Assembly (NCBI GenBank): GCA_910574995.1
Contig: CAJTCS010000004.1
Coordinates: 124,001-188,000, forward strand
DNA length: 64,000 nt
Origin: Oscillospiraceae bacterium
GTDB taxonomy: Bacteria > Bacillota > Clostridia > Oscillospirales > Acutalibacteraceae
Reading direction: 5' to 3'
A program made the translations under genes and the position numbers. Below are positions 35,163 to 42,647 of this stretch, piece by piece. Positions within the stretch are counted from its first letter, which is position 1, and every line of letters begins with the position of its first letter. Under the pieces are notes generated by a model. That model was not told where the DNA came from and ran no database searches. It was given only the letters and a program-made list of their open reading frames with translations.

Positions 35163-37042
35163 GCGCCAGACAGACGGAGACGAAAATCACAGCGTTATAT
35201 GAACGCCTCAGCCGTGACGATGAATCTTTAGGGGACAGCAATTCGATCATCAATCAAAAACGATACCTGGAGGGCTATGCCGCTGACCGTAGTTACGGTA
35301 ATATCGTCCATTACACGGATGACGGATGGTCCGGCGGCAATTTTGACCGTCCCGCATGGAAACGGTTGATTACCGACATTGAGGCCGGGAAGGTAGAACA
35401 TCTTCTGGTCAAGGACCTCAGCCGGGTGGGGAGAGATTATCTCCAGACGGGCTTTTACACAGAGGTCGTTTTCAAACGCTATGGTATCCACTTTGTTGCT
35501 ATCGGGAACAGCATTGACAGCAACGATCCCAGCTCTGGGGAGTTTGCCCCTTTTGTCAATATCATGTCCGAGTGGTATTTGCGGGACCTGAGCCGGAAGC
35601 AGCGCACCGCCATCAGGGCCAAAGGGGAATCCGGCAAGCCGACTACCAATCAGGCTATTTACGGCTACAAGAAAGACCCCAACGACAAATACCACTGGCT
35701 CATTGACGAGGAAGCGGCGGCAGTTGTGCGGCGCATCTATCAGTTGGCCGTTGAGGGACACGGCCTGAGCGATATTGCCAACATTTTGTACCGGGATAAG
35801 GTAGAGTCCCCTGCGGCATATCTGGCAAGGCAGGGGCGCGGCCCTTGGAAAAGCAAAGAAAGTATTGACCGTCCCTATGCTTGGAGCGACTTCATTGTGG
35901 GACGGATACTGTCTAAACCTGAGTACATGGGCCATACGGTCAACTTTCGTTCCCACAAAGAATCCTATAAGGATAAGCAGCCGATTTTTCATGCCCCAGA
36001 GGACTGGCTGATTTTTGAGAATACCCATGAGGCTATCGTGGACAAGAGCACCTGGGAACTTGTTCAGAAATTGCGGGGAACTCCGCGCCGGATCGACACC
36101 CTTGGCGAAGCCAATCCCCTGACCGGGCTGGTATTCTGTGCGGACTGCGGGGCAAAGATGTACAACCAGCGGACACAGGGCAACGATACAAAGCCGTATC
36201 CATCCGACGCCTATGAGTGCTCCTCATATAAACTCGCAGGGCAAAGAAGGACGGCTGTTTGTAGCAATCACCACATCTCAACAAAAGCTCTGCGGGCATT
36301 GATTTTGGAAACCATCAAGATCACCAGCACCTACGCTATCTCCAATGAGGCTGAGTTCGTTCAAAAGGTCCGGGCAGCGTCCGAGATTCAGCAGGCACAG
36401 GCGGCGAAGGATTTGAAGCGTAAGCTGAACAAGGACAAGCGGCGCTTTGACGAGCTGGACACCATCATCAAAAAGCTGTATGAATCCTATGCGGTGGGCC
36501 GCATTGGCGAGGAACGCTTTGACACCCTTCTCGCCGGATACGAAGAAGAGCAGGCAGCGCTCCGGCAGTCCATCGCGGAAGGTGAATCCGCATTAGGCAG
36601 CTTTGAGCAGGACACCGCCAATGTAGAACATTTTCTCAATCTTGCGAGGAAGTACACAAACTTCTCAGAGCTGACTACGCCGATGATTAACGAGTTTGTT
36701 GAGAAGATTGTTGTTCATGCTCCGGACAAGTCTACGGGTGACCGGATGCAGGAGGTGGACATCTATCTGAAATTCATCGGTAAATTTGATGCCCCCATGC
36801 CGGAACCTACTCCGGAGGAGATCGCGGAGCAGGAGCGATTGCAGAAGGAGCGTATCCGCAGTCGGGAGAGATACCGCCGTTTGAAGGCCGGAGAGAATCT
36901 CAGCCCTCCTTTTGAGCGGACCTGCGCGACCTGTGCCAAAACCTTCTCCGCTCTGCGGCCAAACGCGAAATACTGCTGTCCTGCTTGCAGGCAGAAGGAT
37001 TACCGCCGCATGGCGAGAGAAGCGAAGTCAAAAGTATCATGA
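35159..37042 (+). CDS. Large serine recombinase (TndX/TnpX-type) of the mobile element
   Basis: 627 residues. N-terminal resolvase domain with catalytic Ser18 (ITALYERLSRDD) and the family motif LLVKDLSRVGRDYLQTG. It is followed by the recombinase domain (YGYKKDPNDK..., VGRILSKPEYMGH), a zinc ribbon (FCADCGAKMY), a coiled coil (about 405-465) and the C-terminal EFVEKIVVHAPDK region. The very end adds a second Cys cluster (CATCAKTFS...CCPACRQKDYRR), resembling the zinc protein encoded next. It should carry out integration and excision of the 21-kb element. It is the only complete large serine recombinase in the window. Confidence 0.9.
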   Translation: MSARQTETKITALYERLSRDDESLGDSNSIINQKRYLEGYAADRSYGNIVHYTDDGWSGGNFDRPAWKRLITDIEAGKVEHLLVKDLSRVGRDYLQTGFYTEVVFKRYGIHFVAIGNSIDSNDPSSGEFAPFVNIMSEWYLRDLSRKQRTAIRAKGESGKPTTNQAIYGYKKDPNDKYHWLIDEEAAAVVRRIYQLAVEGHGLSDIANILYRDKVESPAAYLARQGRGPWKSKESIDRPYAWSDFIVGRILSKPEYMGHTVNFRSHKESYKDKQPIFHAPEDWLIFENTHEAIVDKSTWELVQKLRGTPRRIDTLGEANPLTGLVFCADCGAKMYNQRTQGNDTKPYPSDAYECSSYKLAGQRRTAVCSNHHISTKALRALILETIKITSTYAISNEAEFVQKVRAASEIQQAQAAKDLKRKLNKDKRRFDELDTIIKKLYESYAVGRIGEERFDTLLAGYEEEQAALRQSIAEGESALGSFEQDTANVEHFLNLARKYTNFSELTTPMINEFVEKIVVHAPDKSTGDRMQEVDIYLKFIGKFDAPMPEPTPEEIAEQERLQKERIRSRERYRRLKAGENLSPPFERTCATCAKTFSALRPNAKYCCPACRQKDYRRMAREAKSKVS

Positions 37043-37109
37043 ATTTGTATCGGAGCGGTCCGCAATGCTGTGGACCGCTCTTTTCCATCACGAAGGAGGT
37101 TGAAAGTCC

Positions 37110-37493
37110 ATGTGGAACTGCGATTGGGAGTACCAGCACCAGGATGTTTTGAAGAATTGCTATGAGCGCAAGATGGCTGGCAGACCCTATGGGAAAAACG
37201 ACCCCGTCCGTAAGATTATTTGCGAGGGATGCGGGTGTGTTTTCTATACGCGAATCTGGTCCAAAAAATATTGCTATTACAAGAAATGCGGCAATACCGA
37301 CTATAAAAAGCAGTTGATACAGCGGCGTTTGGCGCAGCCGCCCCGTACTCAGGTCTGCAAAGTGTGCGGGAACACATTCACGCCCAAGCGGTCAGACGCG
37401 CTCTATTGCAGCAATGCCTGCCGCCAGCGGGCGTATCGTCAGAGTGTTACGGATAAAACAAGTGGTCATGATGACCACTTGCTCGAATCGTAA
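37110..37493 (+). CDS. Double zinc-finger-like protein
   Basis: 127 residues with two similar Cys motifs: CEGCGCVFYTRIWSKKYC and CKVCGNTFTPKRSDALYC followed by NACRQRAYR. The second closely resembles the extra C-terminal finger of the recombinase just upstream. AAGGAGG precedes the start. The stop codon lies in the first palindromic unit of the putative centromere. It probably binds DNA, perhaps as a recombination accessory protein. Confidence 0.65.
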   Translation: MWNCDWEYQHQDVLKNCYERKMAGRPYGKNDPVRKIICEGCGCVFYTRIWSKKYCYYKKCGNTDYKKQLIQRRLAQPPRTQVCKVCGNTFTPKRSDALYCSNACRQRAYRQSVTDKTSGHDDHLLES

Positions 37494-37690
37494 CGGAACA
37501 CGATTTAAGGTGTTACGGTTGGACATAGTGGAAATAAATTCCCCTATGATTATTCGTAACGCAGATGCAGCCGCGTTACAGATAAATCAAGTGGTAACTT
37601 TGACCACTTGATTTATCTGTAACAAATTAACTCCGCATAGCGTTGCGGATATCTAAAATAGGAACTTTTCCCACTTTACATATCCGTAAC
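37446..37690. repeat. Four 49-bp palindromic units (putative parC centromere)
   Basis: Units at 37446-37494, 37512-37560, 37575-37623 and 37642-37690, each exactly 49 bp, each opening GTTAC (GTTGC in the last) and closing GTAAC, at a 63-67-bp pitch. Each is internally palindromic: unit 1 has CAAGTGGTCAT/ATGACCACTTG and unit 3 is a perfect 21-bp-arm palindrome. Lying just before the ParM-like and ParR-like genes, this is the natural ParR-binding centromere and promoter region. Confidence 0.75.
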
Positions 37691-37771
37691 GGAAATGGTT
37701 ACAAGAAGAAATATTTTAGGTTGGGCGGTCTGCGGACCGCCCTTTGCTGTTATACAGCAGAAAGGAATTTT

Positions 37772-38701
37772 ATGAACATTTTGAATCACAATACGCCGAT
37801 CATCATCGGCATTGACCACGGCTATGGCAACATCAAAACTGCCAGCTGCTGTTTCAAAACCGGCGTGGCCTCCTTTGACAAGGAGCCGACCTTCAAGAGC
37901 AATCTGCTGATCTATGAGGGGCGCTACTATCTGATTGGAGAGGAACACAAGGAATTCACTGCCGACAAAATGGCTGACAGTGACTACTACATTCTGACCC
38001 TCGCTGCTATCGGGCGGGAGTTGAATATCCGCAAGCAGACCTCGGCCCGTATCCATCTGGCGGCGGGCCTGCCCCTCACCTGGGTCAGTGAGCAGAAGGA
38101 CGCTTTTAAGCAGTATTTGCTGCAAAAGGACAGCGTGGACTTTCATTTCCGGGGTGCGGAGTATCATGTTGACTTTGTTGGGGCCGACATTTTCCCCCAG
38201 GGCTTTGCCGCCGCTGCTGACCATCTGCGAGACTTCCGAGGGGTGAATATGCTGGCCGACATCGGCAACGGCACGATGAACGTCATGTATATCAATGACC
38301 GCCGTCCCCAGGAGAAAAAGTGCTTCACCGAGAAATACGGAACCCATCAATGTATGCTGTCTGTCCGGGAGAATCTGCTGAAGCTCTACGGTTCTGCCGC
38401 TGACGAAACGGTGATTGACCGTGTGCTGCGATACGGGACTGCGGAGATCAGCGAGCGGTATCTAACTGCCATCCAGTCAACTGCCAGGGAGTATGTAGCC
38501 GGTATCTTCCGCCGCCTGCGCGAACATGAGTATGACCCGGAACTGATGAAGTTGTATGTGGTTGGCGGCGGTGGCTGTCTGATTAAAAATTTCGGAGAGT
38601 TTGACGCTGGCCAGGTTGTCATCAACGAGGACATCTGCGCCACCGCCAAGGGGTATGAATATCTGGCCCATCTCCGCGCCAGGAAGGGCGGCATGGTATG
38701 A
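37772..38701 (+). CDS. ParM/StbA-like actin-family segregation ATPase
   Basis: 309 residues. Actin-fold motifs: IIIGIDHGYGNIKTA (phosphate 1), NMLADIGNGTMNVMYI (phosphate 2) and LYVVGGGGCLIKNF (adenosine). Such proteins polymerise to separate plasmid or excised-element copies. Start is ATG 37772 with AAAGGA upstream; the longer frame back to 37643 lies in the centromere. ATGA overlap with the ParR-like gene. Confidence 0.85.
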   Translation: MNILNHNTPIIIGIDHGYGNIKTASCCFKTGVASFDKEPTFKSNLLIYEGRYYLIGEEHKEFTADKMADSDYYILTLAAIGRELNIRKQTSARIHLAAGLPLTWVSEQKDAFKQYLLQKDSVDFHFRGAEYHVDFVGADIFPQGFAAAADHLRDFRGVNMLADIGNGTMNVMYINDRRPQEKKCFTEKYGTHQCMLSVRENLLKLYGSAADETVIDRVLRYGTAEISERYLTAIQSTAREYVAGIFRRLREHEYDPELMKLYVVGGGGCLIKNFGEFDAGQVVINEDICATAKGYEYLAHLRARKGGMV

Positions 38702-39090
38702 GCAGGCGGATTGTCAGCACCAATATTCGCTTCAACCTGGAGAAAGAGACGGATCGGACAGCCTGGGAATATCTTCAGCATAGGGATAAGAAGCAGTACC
38801 GCTCTTACAGCAGGGCGGTGATTACCGCCGTCAACGACTACTTTGAGCGCCGGGGGCGGTTAGTCTCTGACCCGTATCTGGAAACCCGTGAGAAGGAGGA
38901 CGCTTTCCTCCTGCGGGTGCTGGAAACCATCCGGGCCGGGTGCGATCACGCCGCTCCTGTCAGTTCAGCGGCTACGCTGCTCAACCTGTTGCAGAATATC
39001 CCACCGCAACCGGCTTCTACTGAGAACGCAACCCAAGAGGACCAGCAGGAAGCGGACGATACAGCATTGGATTTCGTGGACAGTTTTTGA
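38698..39090 (+). CDS. ParR-like centromere-binding protein
   Basis: 130 residues. The N-terminal 55 fit a ribbon-helix-helix DNA-binding fold (STNIRFNLEKETDRTAWEYL, YSRAVITAVNDYF); the acidic C-terminal tail would contact ParM filaments. Identified mainly by its place after the ParM gene. Confidence 0.7.
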   Translation: MSRRIVSTNIRFNLEKETDRTAWEYLQHRDKKQYRSYSRAVITAVNDYFERRGRLVSDPYLETREKEDAFLLRVLETIRAGCDHAAPVSSAATLLNLLQNIPPQPASTENATQEDQQEADDTALDFVDSF

Positions 39091-39145
39091 TACCACAGCG
39101 GGCCATTTTGATACCATAACGAATTGAATTAACACCAAAAATATA

Positions 39146-39205
39146 AGCACCAGATACCAAATTTCTTGTATTTACACAGGGAATTTGTATCTGGTGCTGT
39201 TTTTT
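39146..39205 (+). terminator. Terminator after the par operon
   Basis: AGCACCAGATAC/GTATCTGGTGCT, a 12-bp perfect stem with long loop, then GTTTTTT. Confidence 0.8.
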
Positions 39206-39295
39206 GCCCTTTATGATACCAACTTGCAGAATTTTGGTGTCAAAATCAGGCGTTTCCAGTGCTAACAGGCCAGTTAAGGCCGGGAAGGAGTTACT

Positions 39296-39495
39296 ATGAC
39301 GGATAATGAAAAGAAACACTGATCCAGGCCCGACACCGTTTGGAAGAAGCCCAGGCCCGTGACCGTGTGAAGCAGCGCAAAGCCCGGACACGGCGGTTAA
39401 TCCAGGAGGGGGCTGTTTTGGAGAAGGCTCTGCCGCAGACGGTAAGCATGAGCTTGAACGAGTTGGAAACATATCTGCACGAACTTACAAATTGA
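39296..39495 (+). pseudogene. DUF3847-family small protein, frameshifted
   Basis: ATG 39296 (GGAAGGAG upstream) reads MTDNEK and then stops at once (KH*). One base restored after GAAAAG gives a continuous 66-residue protein: ETLIQARHRLEEAQARDRV... to LNELETYLHELTN, the DUF3847 pattern found before MobL relaxases. A one-base deletion near 39,313 is the simplest reading. Confidence 0.65.
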
Positions 39496-39554
39496 GTACG
39501 CAAAGCAGGAGCGTCCCGGTTCGCCGGGGCGCTCCGCTTTTCCCGGCCCGAAGG

Positions 39555-39712
39555 GCGCACTTACTCACCACCCGCAAGCGGGCGGTGGTACTGCCTTCGG
39601 CAGTTGTGCGCTCTCCGAGGGGGATGCGGCCCCTGCGGGGGCCTGCCGGGAATGACTGCGGTCATTCCCGGTGCGTATGGAACAGGCCGGTGCGCCGCCC
39701 TGCTCCATACGC
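39555..39712. other. oriT-like region with nested hairpins
   Basis: Just upstream of the relaxase: an outer pair GCGCAC/GTGCGC (39555-39560/39606-39611) enclosing CCACCCGC and ACTGCCttcGGCAGT hairpins, a perfect 11-bp hairpin CCGGGAATGAC/GTCATTCCCGG (39646-39671), and GCGTATGGA/TCCATACGC (39673-39681/39704-39712). Place and structure suit a transfer origin; the nick site cannot be fixed from sequence alone. It fills the gene-free 39,496-39,799. Confidence 0.6.
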
Positions 39713-39799
39713 CAGCGAAAACCTGCCACTGGCAGCTTTTCGCTGTTTGCGGGGGACGAAAGACGAGGGGACAGAGACGAAAGACGGAGGTAATAGAAA

Positions 39800-41491
39800 C
39801 TGGCAATTTATCATTTGAAGGCAAAAGTTATCAGTCGGGGAACAGGTCGGTCCGCCGTTGCGGCAGCGGCTTATATGAGCTGTTCCCGGATATATAATGA
39901 TTATGACGGCGTTCAACATGACTACACCCGGAAACAGGGGCTTGTCTGGCAGCAGGTCTTTCTGCCGGATATGGCACCAGCAGAGTGGTCAGATCGGGAA
40001 GTCCTCTGGAATGCCGTGGAGGAAGTGGAGAAAACGAAGGACAGCCGTCTCGCCCGCGAGTTCGTGGTGGCGCTCCCTGTCGAACTGAACCAAGACGAGT
40101 GGATTGCACTGCTGACTGATTTCATCCAAGCCAATTTTGTGGCAGAGGGGATGTGCGCCGATGTCTGTATCCATGATACGGACGGTCACAATCCTCACGC
40201 CCATATCATGCTAACCATTCGACCGCTGACGAAGGACGGCAAATGGCAGCATAAGACGGAGAAAGAGTATCTTTGTGTTAGGGGGAGTAAAGAACAGGGC
40301 TTTACTGCGGCGGAGTTCAAGTCGGCACAGTCCGAGGGATGGGAGAAGCAGTATCAATACAAAGTTGGCAAAAAGAAAGTTTATATGACGCCCTCAGCGG
40401 CTGAAGCGCAAGGGTTAGAGCGTGTATCCAAGTATCCGAAAAGCACCAAATACGGACGACAAAACCCCATTACTGCACGTTGGAATAGCGAAGATCAGCT
40501 TGTCCTCTGGCGGGCAGTATGGGCTGATGCGGTGAACCGGTGTCTGGAACGTTCCGGGCATGATGAGCGCGTCGATCACCGAAGTCACGCCGAGCGCGGT
40601 CTGGATGAGCAACCCACTATTCATGAGGGAGTTGCCGCCCGTGCGATGGAGAAGAAGGGTATTATTTCTGATCGCTGTGAACTGAACCGGCAGATTAAGG
40701 CGGACAATGTTCTGCTGCGGGAGCTAAAATCGCTGGTCAAGAAATTAATGGACGCAGTGAGGAATACCGTTCCGGCAATAGCAGAGGCAATGGAAACCGT
40801 TCGGCAAAAGATGATTGTTTTTCGGTATCAACTATTGCATATTGGAGTTGGAAAAAGGCAAATTACCGATACGCTCCATGCTGTTCAGCCAGACATCAAG
40901 CGGTATGAGGATGTTGTTAAGCAACTCAAGGCCAAGATTAAAGAGCGCCGGGTTTTGCTGGACGAAAAGAAAAATACCCCGGCAATTCAGGTGTTCCGGC
41001 ATCGGGAATTGGCACAGAAAATTGCCACGTTGACCGAAGATATTGAGGAATTGAAAAGCGAAAAGGCCCTGCTGCTCAATCAGCTTAACTGTACGGACGA
41101 TCATGGTATGGGCGAGATTAAACAGCACGTTGCATCTATGGAATCTTCGCTCGAAACGCTGAACCGGAAGGAGAAAAAATATACCGCTGAACTGGATGCC
41201 GCACTGGCGCAGTACGCCGAGCTGCAACAACAGGCGGCGGATATGGATGCCATAGAACTGGATACCACCTGTCACGCTATTCGCTCTGATAAGGAGTGGG
41301 AAACAGTCCAGCGGCTGCAAGCCGCCTATGGCAAGAAGGTTGATTCCGGGATGCTGGCGCAGAGTCGAATGGATGTTGGCGAAATGTTAGGCGAGATAGT
41401 GGAGCCGATATCTATCCGTCAGAAACTGCAACAGTTACAGAGGCAGCAGAATAGGCAAAGTCATGAAAAAGAACGCGACCAGGAGCGGTGA
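39800..41491 (+). CDS. MobA/MobL-family relaxase
   Basis: 563 residues. The family opening AIYHLKAKVISRGTGRSAVAAAAYMSC is present but begins with CTG at 39800, 9 nt after GGAGG (39786-39790); the next usable start (TTG 39815) would remove part of the first strand. The HUH motif is HNPHAHIMLT; the N-terminal Tyr in AAAAYMS is the likely nucleophile. The C-terminal half is a long coiled coil (about 290-560). It nicks oriT and leads the strand to a conjugation channel supplied by another element. Confidence 0.85.
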   Translation: MAIYHLKAKVISRGTGRSAVAAAAYMSCSRIYNDYDGVQHDYTRKQGLVWQQVFLPDMAPAEWSDREVLWNAVEEVEKTKDSRLAREFVVALPVELNQDEWIALLTDFIQANFVAEGMCADVCIHDTDGHNPHAHIMLTIRPLTKDGKWQHKTEKEYLCVRGSKEQGFTAAEFKSAQSEGWEKQYQYKVGKKKVYMTPSAAEAQGLERVSKYPKSTKYGRQNPITARWNSEDQLVLWRAVWADAVNRCLERSGHDERVDHRSHAERGLDEQPTIHEGVAARAMEKKGIISDRCELNRQIKADNVLLRELKSLVKKLMDAVRNTVPAIAEAMETVRQKMIVFRYQLLHIGVGKRQITDTLHAVQPDIKRYEDVVKQLKAKIKERRVLLDEKKNTPAIQVFRHRELAQKIATLTEDIEELKSEKALLLNQLNCTDDHGMGEIKQHVASMESSLETLNRKEKKYTAELDAALAQYAELQQQAADMDAIELDTTCHAIRSDKEWETVQRLQAAYGKKVDSGMLAQSRMDVGEMLGEIVEPISIRQKLQQLQRQQNRQSHEKERDQER

Positions 41492-41509
41492 TGCTTCTGG
41501 CCGCTATTA

Positions 41510-41752
41510 TCAACAAATTTCTTGCTCAAGTGCGTCAAATTCTGGTGTGGAGAAAAACTCGCCCAATGTTATCTCAAAGCCATCGCAGAGCTTTTTAATA
41601 GTTACTGTGCCGGGATTTTGGCTTTCGCCGTTAAGAATACTTTTGATAGTCGCTTGTGGAACGGCGGAAATATTGCTCAATCCGTTTGGTGTAATTCCTC
41701 GTTCTCTGCATAACTGCATAATTCGGGCCGCAATTGCTTCACGAGTATTCAT
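41510..41752 (-). CDS. Small XRE-family repressor
   Basis: 80 residues: IAARIMQLCRERGITPNGLS, SAVPQATIKSILNGESQNP, then IKKLCDGFEITLGEFFSTPEF. A single HTH of phage-repressor type. Divergent from the SLOG gene; three copies of a 14-bp palindrome lie between them and are its likely binding sites. It stops 18 bp from the relaxase stop. Confidence 0.85.
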   Translation of the reverse strand: MNTREAIAARIMQLCRERGITPNGLSNISAVPQATIKSILNGESQNPGTVTIKKLCDGFEITLGEFFSTPEFDALEQEIC

Positions 41753-41767
41753 ATTGCGCCCCCTTCA

Positions 41768-41860
41768 AGTGATTTATCACTATGATAAATTATTTGGAGT
41801 TTGCTTGTTAGTGATACTTCACTACCTTCGGAATTTGTGGTAATATAGTGATATATCACT
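41768..41860. promoter_or_regulatory. Three 14-bp operators between the XRE and SLOG genes
   Basis: AGTGATTTATCACT (41768-41781), AGTGATACTTCACT (41810-41823) and AGTGATATATCACT (41847-41860). The last lies in a perfect 26-bp palindrome (41841-41866) and ends 7 bp before the SLOG ribosome site. Spacing of 42 and 37 bp puts the sites near the same helix face. Typical divergent autoregulation. Confidence 0.75.
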
Positions 41861-41879
41861 ATATTAAGGAGCGATGGAC

Positions 41880-42332
41880 ATGAGTACCTGCTTTTTCATC
41901 GGGCACCGCGAGGCCCCAGATAGTCTCCTATCTCAATTATCTGCTGAAATTGAGCGGCACATTACAGAATATGGTGTAACGGAGTTCGTCGTAGGCAGAT
42001 ATGGCCGCTTTGATGCGCTGGCGGCAAAATGTATCAAAGCAGCAAAGAAGCGCCACCCAGAGGTGACACTTACATTGCTGCTCCCTTATCATCCGTATGA
42101 CCGTCCTACCCCAACACCACCCGGTTTCGACGGTACATTTTACCCACCAGGAATGGAAACAGTTCCGAAACGTGCCGCCATTATCCGCGCCAACCGCTAT
42201 ATGGCGGAGCACAGCGATTATCTGATTGCTTATGTGTGGCATTCAGTCAGTAATGCAAGAGATTTACTAGAATATGCGCGTAAGTTGGAGAAAAAGGAGC
42301 AAATTAAAATCACACTTTTTGACAAACTTTGA
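41880..42332 (+). CDS. SLOG-superfamily (DUF1273-like) protein
   Basis: 150 residues: MSTCFFIGHREAPDS, a VGRYGRFDALAAK loop, TLTLLLPYHPYDRP and HSDYLIAYVWHSVSNARDLLEYA. This is the YpsA/SLOG nucleotide-binding pattern. ATG 41880 has AAGGAG 8 nt upstream (ATG 41874 is too close). With its repressor it forms a module parallel to that at 21.7-22.6 kb; both stand next to a defence operon. Confidence 0.75.
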   Translation: MSTCFFIGHREAPDSLLSQLSAEIERHITEYGVTEFVVGRYGRFDALAAKCIKAAKKRHPEVTLTLLLPYHPYDRPTPTPPGFDGTFYPPGMETVPKRAAIIRANRYMAEHSDYLIAYVWHSVSNARDLLEYARKLEKKEQIKITLFDKL

Positions 42333-42340
42333 CTTTGACG

Positions 42341-42369
42341 TTGCAAAGTTAGGAAAAACGTTGTATACT
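42341..42369 (+). promoter_or_regulatory. Promoter of the DUF1998-helicase operon
   Basis: -35 TTGCAA (42341-42346), -10 TATACT (42364-42369), 17-bp spacer. A TTGACG just upstream is spaced too far. Confidence 0.6.
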
Positions 42370-42647
42370 ATTCTTAATTGAACATAGCTAATGTGTTTGC
42401 AAATTAGTTAAAAACTGCATACTAAAGCAAGTCGCCTTATAGTATGGCTGATAATTATATGTTGTTGAGAAGTGCGGATTATACGACTGCACCGGTTGGC
42501 GTAACCGTCGGAACGAGTTATAGGTCCATTAAGTACTGTCTAAAGAATACAGGCCCTTCTTCATTTGAAGGATAGACAGTCAAAAGATAACAGCAGGTCG
42601 ATGATAAGTAACGGCCTATTTGCTAACTTGAGAAGGAGGCGGGAAGT
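42370..42647 (+). other. Long leader region before the helicase operon
   Basis: About 270 nt with no credible gene. It holds a CGGTTggcgTAACCG hairpin (42493-42507) and a larger stem ACTGTCTA/TAGACAGT (42535-42542/42573-42580) enclosing CCTTCttcattTGAAGG. No T-run follows, so it is not a plain terminator. It could be a regulatory or functional RNA. Confidence 0.45.
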
